Assembly: GCF_003586305.1 (NCBI RefSeq)
Contig: NZ_QXJI01000001.1
Span: forward strand, 992,001-1,056,000
Direction of reading: 5' to 3'
DNA from: Cognatilysobacter tabacisoli
Lineage (GTDB): Bacteria > Pseudomonadota > Gammaproteobacteria > Xanthomonadales > Xanthomonadaceae
DNA length: 64,000 nt
A model generated the notes under the pieces. That model saw only the letters and a list, made by a program, of their open reading frames with translations. It was not told the DNA's origin and made no database searches. Below, piece by piece: positions 17,049-24,368 of this stretch; the stretch's first letter is position 1, and each line of letters starts with the position of its first letter. The position numbers and the translations under genes were made by a program.

Positions 17049-17990
17049 ATGAACCGCTTCCGCTCGCCCCAAACCCGCCCCGCCCTGCGCCGCGCCCCCG
17101 CCCGCCTGACCGTGCTCGCCGCGCTGCTCGCGTGCGTCCTGCCGGCGTGGGCCGGCACGCCGATCGACCAGACCCGTCCGCTCGATGCGCGCGGCACGGT
17201 GCAGATCGAGAACCTCAAGGGCCGCATCCAGGTCCGCGTCTGGGACAAGGAGGAGGTCCACGTCGGCGGCACGCTCGGCGACGGCGTCGAGAAGCTCGTC
17301 ATCGAGGGCAACCGCGGCAACCTGCTGGTGCGCGCGCAGTACCCGCGCAGCAGCAACCTCGGCAGCAACCGCACCCAGCCGACCGACCTGATCCTCGACG
17401 TGCCGCGCCTGGCATCGCTGGAGATCGAATCGGTGTCGGCGGACGTCGACGTGCTCGGCACCGCCGGCCGCGTGCTCGAGATCGACTCGGTCAGCGGCGA
17501 CGTGGTCGTCGCCGGCGCGCCGGGCGAGGCCTCGCTCGAATCGGTCAGCGGCGACATGACGCTGACGCTGAACTGCGACGACGTCAGCGCCGAGTCGGTC
17601 AGCGGCGACATCCAGCTGCAGGGCCGGCTGGCCGGCGAGGTCACCGCGGAAACCGTCTCGGGCAACACGCGCGTCGACACGCGCGGCGAGCGCGTGCGCA
17701 GCCTGTCGCTGGCCAGCGTGTCCGGCGACGCGAGCGCGCGCCTCGGCCTCGCCGACGGCGGCCGCATCCGGGCCGAATCGGTCAGCGGCGACGTGCGCCT
17801 GCACCTGCCCAGGTCGCTGTCGGCGCGCGTCAGCGGCGAGACCTTCAGCGGTGACCTGCGCGCCCCGGGCGCGCGCGTCGAGCGGCCGAAGTACGGCCCC
17901 GGCGCGAGCTTCGAGCACCGCTACGGCGACGGCCGCGGCGAGATCTCGATCGAGACGTTCTCCGGCGATGCCGAACTGACGTTCGACTGA
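17049..17990 (+). CDS. Exported DUF4097 beta-repeat protein
   Basis: A 313-residue exported protein with a signal peptide (about 1-36, ending PAWA|GTP). The rest is a DUF4097 beta-strand repeat region. The motif [E/D/A]SVSGD or a close variant (SVSADV, TVSGN, TFSGD) occurs nine times from about residue 128 to the C-terminus, spaced roughly 18-25 residues, consistent with a right-handed beta-helix of short rungs. Its function is unknown. It lies 16 bp after the putative anti-sigma gene with CCGGAG upstream, so it is probably the third gene of the sigma operon and perhaps part of the envelope signal it senses. A terminator follows. Confidence 0.85.
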   Translation: MNRFRSPQTRPALRRAPARLTVLAALLACVLPAWAGTPIDQTRPLDARGTVQIENLKGRIQVRVWDKEEVHVGGTLGDGVEKLVIEGNRGNLLVRAQYPRSSNLGSNRTQPTDLILDVPRLASLEIESVSADVDVLGTAGRVLEIDSVSGDVVVAGAPGEASLESVSGDMTLTLNCDDVSAESVSGDIQLQGRLAGEVTAETVSGNTRVDTRGERVRSLSLASVSGDASARLGLADGGRIRAESVSGDVRLHLPRSLSARVSGETFSGDLRAPGARVERPKYGPGASFEHRYGDGRGEISIETFSGDAELTFD

Positions 17991-18014
17991 GGCCACCTCA
18001 CCACCGCGCAAGAG

Positions 18015-18044
18015 AAGGCCCCGCGAATGCGGGGCTTTCTTTTC
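18015..18044 (+). terminator. Rho-independent terminator of the ECF sigma operon
   Basis: The GCCCCGC and GCGGGGC arms (within 18018-18035) surround GAAT and are followed by TTTCTTTTC. It lies 25 bp past the DUF4097 stop codon. Confidence 0.8.
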
Positions 18045-18070
18045 GCGCCGATTGCCCCAGCACGTAGCGC

Positions 18071-18228
18071 GTAGCGTCCCGGGTGCGTTCGGCCTTACCC
18101 GGGTTTCGAGGGCGCACGTTTCGCGCGCCGGCGCATCACGTAGCCCGGGCAAGCGCAGCGCACCCGGGGCACGCGACCAGCCGCCGGGTGGCAGTCCCGG
18201 GCGCCGCCTTTGGCCTTCCCCGGGCTAC
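18071..18228. repeat. Cluster of three REP-like palindromic elements
   Basis: Three related units lie at 18071-18103, 18140-18170 and 18192-18228. Each has two CCCGGG arms around a core with AAG and GC(G/A)C. GTAG flanks the left of units 1 and 2, with an extra copy of GTAGCG before unit 1, and CTAC flanks unit 3. Units 1 and 3 are in the opposite sense to unit 2. This fits the short CCCGGG-based REP/BIME repeats common in proteobacterial intergenic DNA. The 325-bp gap between the DUF4097 gene and the ABC transporter holds only the terminator and these repeats. Confidence 0.7.
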
Positions 18229-18315
18229 CGTGGTCGACTCGAGGCCGCGCAGCGGCGGCACGCGCGGGGCTCGCTGCCTTGAACGGCCTCACGGCAGGGA
18301 AGGCACAATCGCCCG

Positions 18316-20199
18316 ATGGCCGCCTCCCCCGATTCGCACGCCCCTGCCCCGTCGCAGCCGCAGGCAAAACCCAGCCTGCGCGAGCGCTTCGACGCGCTGC
18401 GCAACCTGCCGCCGTTCCTCAAGCAGATCTGGGCGACCAGCCCGTCGCTGACGCTGGTCACGCTGGGCCTGCGCCTGATCCGCGCGTTCCTGCCGATCGC
18501 GACGCTGTACGTCGGCAAGCTGATCATCGACGAGGCGGTGCGGCTGGTCGGGACCGGGATGCGCTTCGAGGACCTCGCGGCCGCGTGGGCCAGCGGCGCG
18601 CTCGATCCGCTGGCGACGCTGCTGCTGGTCGAGTTCGCGCTGGCCATCGCGTCCGACCTGCTCGGCCGGCTGGTCAGCTACGGCGACAACCTGCTGTCGG
18701 AGCTGTTCACCAACGCGACCAGCGTGCGGCTGATGGAGCACGCCGCGACGCTGGACCTGGAGGACTTCGAGGACCCGGACCTGCAGGACAAGCTCGACCG
18801 CGCGCGGCGGCAGACGATGAGCCGGGTCAACCTGATGAGCCAGCTGTTCGGCCAGGTGCAGGACATGATCACCGTGGTCAGCTTCGCCGCCGGCCTGCTG
18901 GTCTACGCGCCGTGGCTGATCGTGCTGCTGGCCGCGGCGCTGGTGCCGGCCTTTATCGGCGAGTCGCATTTCAACGCGCTGGGCTATTCGCTCAACTACG
19001 CGTGGACGCCGGAGCGCCGCCAGCTCGAGTACGTGCGCCAGATGGGCGCCAGCGTCGAGACCGCCAAGGAGGTGAAGATCTTCAACCTCCACAAGTACCT
19101 CATCGCGAAGTACCGCGAGCTGGCAGACAAGTTCTTCCGCGCCAACCGCGCCCTTGCCCGCCGCCGCGCATTCTGGGGCACGATCCTCGCCGCGCTCGGC
19201 ACGCTCGGCTACTACGTCGCCTACGGCTACATCGCGTGGCGCACGGTCAAGGGCGACTTCACGATCGGCGACCTGACTTTCCTCGCCGGCAGCTTCCGCC
19301 GCCTGCGCCAGCTCCTCGAGGGCTTGCTGGTGGGCTTCTCGCAGGTCGCCGGGCAGGCGCTGTACCTGGAGGACCTGTTCTCGTTCTTCGAGATCAAGCC
19401 GGAGATCGCCTCGCCGGCCAACCCCCTGCCGGTGCCGCAGCCGATCCGGCAGGGCTTCGTGTTCGAGAACGTCGGGTTCCGCTACCCGGACGCGACCAAG
19501 TGGGCGCTGCGCGGGCTCGACTTCGAGCTGCGCGCCGGCGAGGTGCTGGCGCTGGTCGGCGAGAACGGCGCCGGCAAGACGACGCTGGTGAAGCTGCTGG
19601 CGCGGCTGTACGAACCCGACGAGGGGCGAATCCTGCTCGACGGGCACGACCTGCGCGAGTACGACCTCGACGACCTGCGCGCCAACATCGGCGTGATCTT
19701 CCAGGACTTTGTGCGCTACCACCTGACCGCCGGCGAGAACATCGGCGTCGGCCAGATCGACGCGATGCACGACGACGACCGCATCCGCGAGGCAGCGCGC
19801 CGCGCGATGGCCGACCAGGTCATCGAGACCCTGCCGCACGGCTACCACCAGGTGATCGGACGCCGCTTCAAGACCGGCGTCGACCTGTCCGGCGGGCAGT
19901 GGCAGAAGATCGCGATCGCGCGCGCGTACATGCGCGACGCGCAGGTGATGATCCTCGACGAACCGACGGCCGCGCTCGACGCGCGCAGCGAGTTCGAGGT
20001 GTTCCAGCGCTTCAAGGAACTGTCCGACGGCCGCACCGCGGTGCTGATCTCGCACCGCTTCAGCTCGGTGCGGATGGCCGACCGGATCCTGGTGCTGGCC
20101 GAAGGCCGGCTCGAAGCCAGCGGTACCCACGAGGAGCTGCTGGCGGAGGGCGGCCGCTACGCCGAACTGTTCGAACTGCAGGCGGCCGGCTACCGGTAG
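18316..20199 (+). CDS. ABC transporter, fused permease/ATPase
   Basis: A 627-residue half-transporter. The N-terminal type I exporter membrane domain (about 40-350) has six predicted helices. The ATPase domain (about 375-620) has Walker A GENGAGKT (415-422), signature LSGGQ (from Leu524), and the Walker B region VMILDEPTAALD. It would work as a homodimer exporting a hydrophobic or peptide-like substrate, which sequence does not reveal. A -10-like CACAAT ends 6 bp before the ATG, and AGGGAAGG lies further upstream. No partner gene is adjacent, so no pathway can be assigned. Confidence 0.92.
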   Translation: MAASPDSHAPAPSQPQAKPSLRERFDALRNLPPFLKQIWATSPSLTLVTLGLRLIRAFLPIATLYVGKLIIDEAVRLVGTGMRFEDLAAAWASGALDPLATLLLVEFALAIASDLLGRLVSYGDNLLSELFTNATSVRLMEHAATLDLEDFEDPDLQDKLDRARRQTMSRVNLMSQLFGQVQDMITVVSFAAGLLVYAPWLIVLLAAALVPAFIGESHFNALGYSLNYAWTPERRQLEYVRQMGASVETAKEVKIFNLHKYLIAKYRELADKFFRANRALARRRAFWGTILAALGTLGYYVAYGYIAWRTVKGDFTIGDLTFLAGSFRRLRQLLEGLLVGFSQVAGQALYLEDLFSFFEIKPEIASPANPLPVPQPIRQGFVFENVGFRYPDATKWALRGLDFELRAGEVLALVGENGAGKTTLVKLLARLYEPDEGRILLDGHDLREYDLDDLRANIGVIFQDFVRYHLTAGENIGVGQIDAMHDDDRIREAARRAMADQVIETLPHGYHQVIGRRFKTGVDLSGGQWQKIAIARAYMRDAQVMILDEPTAALDARSEFEVFQRFKELSDGRTAVLISHRFSSVRMADRILVLAEGRLEASGTHEELLAEGGRYAELFELQAAGYR

Positions 20200-20413
20200 G
20201 GCCGACCCTGGGCCGCCGGCTCGCCCCGACGGCCTTGAACGGTGGCGTCCGGCGGTAGACGAGCTGGCGGGCGCGGGTTGCCGTGGGGGCCGGCGGTTCA
20301 CCGGGGTGGCGGGCCTGGGCCCGCCCGACCGTTGCCTCCCGCATCGGTGTGTTGCATCCGCAACGGTCCGCGATTGGGTATCGTCCGGCCCACCCGTTGC
20401 CGAGGAATTCCGC

Positions 20414-21613
20414 ATGACCAAGCCGTCACTTCCGTCGCTGCTGGCGCTGTCGCTGTGCGCGGCGCTCGCTGCCTGCACCGGCACCGTCAGCACCGGCGGC
20501 GACCGCGCCGCCACCGGCGCGTCCACCCCAGCCTCGGGCTCACCCGACGCCGCGACCACGGCGCCCAACGGCATGCGCGTCACCGAAGTGGCGACCGGCC
20601 TCGTGCACCCGTGGGCCGTCGCCCTGCTGCCGGACGGCGGCTTCCTCGTCACCGAGCGCGGCGGCACGCTGCGCCGCGTCGGCGCCGACGGCGCGGTGTC
20701 GGCGCCGCTGTCGGGCGTGCCGACGGTGTGGGCGCAGGGCCAGGGCGGCCTGCTCGACGTGGTCCTCGCACCGGACTTCGCGCAGAGCCAGCGCATCTAC
20801 CTCAGCTACTCGGAGGCCGGCGAAGACGGCACCGCCGGGACCGCGGTCGCGACCGCCACGCTCGGCGCGACCGGGCTGACCGACGTCCGCCGCATCTACC
20901 AGCAGCAGCCCAAGCTCGAGGGGCCGAACCACTTCGGCTCGCGCATCGCGTTCGACGGCGCCGGCCACGTCTTCATCAGCCAGGGCGAACGCAACGACCG
21001 CCCGAGTTCGCAGAAGCTGGACATGCTGCAGGGCAAGCTGGTCCGGCTGAACCTCGACGGCAGCGTGCCGCAGGACAACCCGTTCGTCGGCCGTGCCGAT
21101 GCGCGCCCGGAGATCTGGAGCTACGGCCACCGCAACATGCAGGGCATGGCCGTCGACCCCGCCAGCGGCAAGGTCTGGCAGAGCGAGCACGGCCCGCGCG
21201 GCGGCGACGAGCTCAACATCCCGCAGCCCGGCAAGAACTACGGCTGGCCGGTGGTCACGCACGGCATCAACTACTCCGGGCTGAAAATTCCCGAGGCCGT
21301 CGGCAAGGAAGCGCCGGGCATGGAGCCGCCGCACCACGTGTGGGAGGTGTCGCCGGGCCTGTCGGGCATGGCGTTCTACCGCGGCCGCGACGGCGCGGCA
21401 TGGAACGACAGCCTGTTCCTCGGCGCACTGGCCCAGCGAGCGGTGATACGTCTGTCGCTCGACGGCGACCGCATCACCGGCGAGGAGCGCCTGCTCGAGG
21501 ACCGCGGCGAGCGCATCCGCGACGTGCGGGTCGGCGCCGACGGCAACGTCTACGTGGTCACCGACGAGAAGGACGGCAAGCTGCTGAAGATCGAGCCACC
21601 GAAGGCCGGCTGA
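20414..21613 (+). CDS. PQQ-dependent sugar dehydrogenase-like lipoprotein
   Basis: A 399-residue soluble aldose-dehydrogenase-type beta-propeller (YliI/GDH-B family) that oxidises aldose sugars with pyrroloquinoline quinone in the periplasm. A lipoprotein signal with lipobox LAAC (Cys at about residue 21) and a Thr/Ser/Ala-rich linker precede the propeller. Family segments are GLVHPWAVALLPDGGFLVTER, GPNHFGSRIAFDG, WSYGHRNMQGMAVDP, SEHGPRGGDELN and GKNYGWPVVTHG. No PQQ biosynthesis gene is in the window. The ATG at 20414 was chosen for the lipoprotein signal; a longer frame from 20306 has none. Confidence 0.88.
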   Translation: MTKPSLPSLLALSLCAALAACTGTVSTGGDRAATGASTPASGSPDAATTAPNGMRVTEVATGLVHPWAVALLPDGGFLVTERGGTLRRVGADGAVSAPLSGVPTVWAQGQGGLLDVVLAPDFAQSQRIYLSYSEAGEDGTAGTAVATATLGATGLTDVRRIYQQQPKLEGPNHFGSRIAFDGAGHVFISQGERNDRPSSQKLDMLQGKLVRLNLDGSVPQDNPFVGRADARPEIWSYGHRNMQGMAVDPASGKVWQSEHGPRGGDELNIPQPGKNYGWPVVTHGINYSGLKIPEAVGKEAPGMEPPHHVWEVSPGLSGMAFYRGRDGAAWNDSLFLGALAQRAVIRLSLDGDRITGEERLLEDRGERIRDVRVGADGNVYVVTDEKDGKLLKIEPPKAG

Positions 21614-21830
21614 CCCGCAAGGCCGGATGGCCGGCGACCGACCCGGAGCGCGGACCCGCGAAGTCGCCTCCGGGTGGCGAGCAGAGCGCAGGCCGCCGGC
21701 GCATCCCGGATGCGGCCTGCGGTGTTCGCCGCGCTGCGGGTGCCGAACCCGCACGGCCGCTACCGGACCGGGGCTGCCTCGCTGGCGATGTCGCAGCGCC
21801 TCCGGATTCGGGCCGGCCGCGCGCATCGTC

Positions 21831-21836
21831 TAAAAT
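21831..21836 (+). promoter_or_regulatory. -10 element upstream of fpr
   Basis: TAAAAT lies 44 bp upstream of the fpr ATG in otherwise GC-rich sequence. A -35 element is not clear. Confidence 0.4.
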
Positions 21837-21880
21837 GCACGGTCGACGCGCCGCGCGACCCCACTCCCCCGGTTGTTTCC

Positions 21881-22690
21881 ATGTCCTCTGCCTTCGGCAC
21901 CGAAACCGTGCTGGACGTCCGTCACTGGACGGACGCCTACTTCAGCTTCACCACTACCCGCGACGACGGCTTCCGCTTCGACAACGGCCAGTTCGTGATG
22001 ATCGGGCTGGAGGTCGAGCAGCCCGACGGCACGCGCCGTCCGCTGATGCGCGCGTATTCGATCGCCAGCGCGAACTGGGAAGAGCAGCTGGAGTTCTTCA
22101 GCATCAAGGTGGCGAACGGACCGCTGACCTCGCGGCTGCAGCACATCCGGCCGGGCGACACCGTGCTGATCGGGCGCAAGCCGACCGGCACGCTGCTGAT
22201 CAGCGACCTGCACCGCGGACGCAACCTGTACCTGCTCGGCACCGGCACCGGTTTCGCGCCGTGGCTGTCGATCGTCAAGGATCCGGAGACGTACGAGCGG
22301 TTCGAGCGCGTGGTCCTTTGCCACGGCGTGCGCAACGCGGTCGACCTCGCCTACCGCGACTACATCGTCAACGAGCTGCCGCGCCACGAGTACCTCGGCG
22401 AGCAGATCTCGCGCCAGCTGCTGTACTACCCGGCGGTGTCGCGCGAGGCGTTCACCTTCAACGGCGCCGATCACCGCGGACGGCTGACCGAGCTGATGGA
22501 CAGCGGCCGGATGATGGCGCAGCTCGGCCTCGACGCGCTGGACCCCGAGCACGACCGCGCGATGATCTGCGGCAGCCCGCAGATGCTCGCGGATTTCCGC
22601 GCGATCCTCGACGCGCGCGGCTTCAGCGCGGCGCCGCGGATCGGCGTGCCGGGGCAGTACGTGTTCGAGCGCGCCTTCGTCGAGAAGTAG
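21881..22690 (+). CDS. fpr: Ferredoxin-NADP reductase
   Basis: FAD-containing reductase of 269 residues that moves electrons between NADPH and ferredoxin or flavodoxin. The FAD domain (about 1-105) has RAYSIAS (57-63) and GPLTSRLQ. The NADP domain has GTGTGFAPWLS (about 120-130) and MICGSPQML near the C-terminus. It ends in Phe-Val-Glu-Lys, as in the bacterial subclass with short C-terminal extensions. The ATG at 21881 is where homology would be expected to start; the frame stays open upstream but that part is low-complexity shadow. It is convergent with the DUF1761 gene, 18 bp apart. Confidence 0.93.
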   Translation: MSSAFGTETVLDVRHWTDAYFSFTTTRDDGFRFDNGQFVMIGLEVEQPDGTRRPLMRAYSIASANWEEQLEFFSIKVANGPLTSRLQHIRPGDTVLIGRKPTGTLLISDLHRGRNLYLLGTGTGFAPWLSIVKDPETYERFERVVLCHGVRNAVDLAYRDYIVNELPRHEYLGEQISRQLLYYPAVSREAFTFNGADHRGRLTELMDSGRMMAQLGLDALDPEHDRAMICGSPQMLADFRAILDARGFSAAPRIGVPGQYVFERAFVEK

Positions 22691-22708
22691 CGCGCGCGCC
22701 GCAACGCG

Positions 22709-23089
22709 TCAGTGCCACAGCCCGAGGATCAGGCCGAAAAGCAGGAACTGCGCGGCGTGGTAGCCGCCGTCGATGAGCCACAGCGCGAAGGAGCGCTGGG
22801 CGAACTGGTAGTTGATGCCGAAGCTGGCGGCGACGAACCCGATCCCCGCAACGGCGCCCGCCTTGAGCGCGGCATCGAGCGCGGGCGCGGGCCCGAGCCA
22901 CCACGCGAACGCGGCGGCGGCCACCAGCGAGAACACGAAGCTGAAGCCGAACACCTTGGCCGGATGGCCGGCAGGCACCTCGCCGCCGTTCTCGCGGTTC
23001 CACGCGCGGCCGAACAGCAGCGGCGAGTACCACAGGCCGCCCAGCACGAAACTCGACACGGCGGCCAGCAGGATGGCGAACAGGTTCAC
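22709..23089 (-). CDS. DUF1761 family membrane protein
   Basis: A 126-residue protein with four predicted transmembrane helices. It carries the DUF1761 pattern: an N-terminal helix followed by LGGLWYSPLLFGRAWNRENG, and the late segment WLIDGGYHAAQFLLFGLILGLWH. Its function is unknown. CCGAGGAACTCGCC precedes the ATG, giving a usable GAGGA. It is convergent with fpr, and the next gene on the same strand starts 170 bp upstream. Confidence 0.85.
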   Translation of the reverse strand: MNLFAILLAAVSSFVLGGLWYSPLLFGRAWNRENGGEVPAGHPAKVFGFSFVFSLVAAAAFAWWLGPAPALDAALKAGAVAGIGFVAASFGINYQFAQRSFALWLIDGGYHAAQFLLFGLILGLWH

Positions 23090-23260
23090 GGCGAGTTCCT
23101 CGGATGGACGGCGCGATCATCGCGCGCCGGACCGTCGTCCGTCGCTCTGCCAGATGCGCCGTCTGGCGCCGACGGCCGATCGCGCAGGACCGACGGCGCG
23201 GCATCCGCTGACGGCATCCACGCGGCATGGGACACCGAGCCCGAGCGCCCGGCGACGCGT

Positions 23261-23653
23261 CTACTCGCCGCCGTAGCGCAGCCACACCGCTGCTTCGGCC
23301 TCGTTGCCGAACACGCGCGCGTCGAAGCCGCGCTCGCGCGCGAAGATCTCGGCGACCTCGACCAGCGGGATCTGGTGGTCGTGGGCCTCGACGTAGGCGA
23401 TGCGCAGCCCGTCGAAGAAGCCGCTGTCGGCCATCGCATGGACGAAGGCCTGCAGCTGCTCGGGCGGCGGCGGGTCGCCGAGCATGTCGTCGACGACCAG
23501 CAGCTCGCGCGGCTTCAGCGCCTGCACCTGCTCGCCGATCGCAGTCCAGTACGCCACCGTCGTTTCCAACGTGCCGTTGACGCCGGCCACGTGCGCGCGC
23601 AGCCGCGTGCCGTGCGGTTGGAAGGCGATCCGAAAGGTCGGCGCGTCCGGCAC
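23261..23653 (-). CDS. Small STAS/SpoIIAA-like protein (tentative)
   Basis: A protein of about 130 residues of uncertain identity. Predicted alternation of strands and helices, with LLVVDDMLGDPPPPEQLQAF in the middle and RVFGNEAEAAVWLRYGG at the end, resembles SpoIIAA/STAS-like proteins, but no motif is decisive. The start is unclear: a GTG at 23653 is used here, and a TTG at 23677 would overlap the glutathione peroxidase stop by 4 bp (TTGA). Tight spacing suggests co-transcription with the peroxidase. The longer open frame into the peroxidase gene is a shadow. Confidence 0.6.
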   Translation of the reverse strand: MPDAPTFRIAFQPHGTRLRAHVAGVNGTLETTVAYWTAIGEQVQALKPRELLVVDDMLGDPPPPEQLQAFVHAMADSGFFDGLRIAYVEAHDHQIPLVEVAEIFARERGFDARVFGNEAEAAVWLRYGGE

Positions 23654-23673
23654 CGTCGCAGTCCACGCTGGAG

Positions 23674-24156
23674 TCAACCCAGCGCGGCCTCGATGTCGGC
23701 GGCGATCGACTCGGGCTTGTCGGTCGGCGCGTAGCGCTTGATGACCTTGCCGTCGCGGCCGACCAGGAACTTGGTGAAGTTCCACTTGATCGCGTCGAAG
23801 CCCAGCAGGCCGCCCTTCTCGTCCTTCAGCCACTTCCACAGCGGGTGCGCGGCGTCGCCGTTGACGTCGACCTTGGCGAACATCGGGAACGTCACGTCAT
23901 AGGTCAGCGAGCAGAAATTCTTGATGTCGGCTTCGTCGCCCGGCTCCTGGTGGCCGAACTGGTCGCACGGAAACCCTAGCACCGCGAAGCCGCGGTCGGC
24001 GTAGGAACGCTGCAGCGCCTCCAGGCCGGTGTACTGCGGGGTGAAGCCGCACTTGGACGCGACGTTGACCACCAGCAGGACCTTGCCGCGCCAGTCCTCC
24101 AGCGACCGCGGCTGGCCGTCGATGTCGGTGGCGGTGAAATCGTAGGCGGTGGTCAT
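23674..24156 (-). CDS. Glutathione peroxidase family protein (thiol peroxidase)
   Basis: A 160-residue GPx-fold enzyme that reduces hydroperoxides using thioredoxin or glutathione. Catalytic residues are visible: peroxidatic Cys36 in NVASKCGFTPQY, Gln66 in FPCDQFGHQEP, and Trp125-Asn126 in KWNFTKFL. Cys82 in NFCSLTYDV is in the place of the resolving Cys of thioredoxin-dependent members, which suggests that donor. The ATG at 24156 follows GGAGACC. It probably forms an operon with the downstream STAS-like gene. Confidence 0.94.
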   Translation of the reverse strand: MTTAYDFTATDIDGQPRSLEDWRGKVLLVVNVASKCGFTPQYTGLEALQRSYADRGFAVLGFPCDQFGHQEPGDEADIKNFCSLTYDVTFPMFAKVDVNGDAAHPLWKWLKDEKGGLLGFDAIKWNFTKFLVGRDGKVIKRYAPTDKPESIAADIEAALG

Positions 24157-24296
24157 GGCGGCGGTCTCCGAGGGATGGCTGAAGGATAGCCCGGGGCGTG
24201 GCGGCCGATGCACCCGCGGTGCGAAACCGTCGCATGCGTGCCCCCCGGCATGCCGGCTCGATCACGTGCCGCCGCGTCCGGGTGCGCGCGCCCGCC

Positions 24297-24325
24297 GGAA
24301 ACGACAACGCCGGGCAAGCCCGGCG
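24297..24325 (-). terminator. Probable terminator of the TonB-dependent receptor gene
   Basis: Eight-base arms CGCCGGGC (24308-24315) and GCCCGGCG (24318-24325) lie 44 bp past the receptor stop. On the minus strand they are followed by TTGTCGTTT, a weak U-tract. Confidence 0.55.
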
Positions 24326-24368
24326 TGTCGATGGATCGTGCGGCGTCGCGCGCCGCGGAGCGGAGGCG

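Noticed and set aside
13421-17767. A 1448-codon minus-strand frame
   Set aside because: It crosses the fumarase, sigma factor and DUF4097 genes out of frame or antisense and has Arg/Ala/Pro-rich composition with no recognisable domain.
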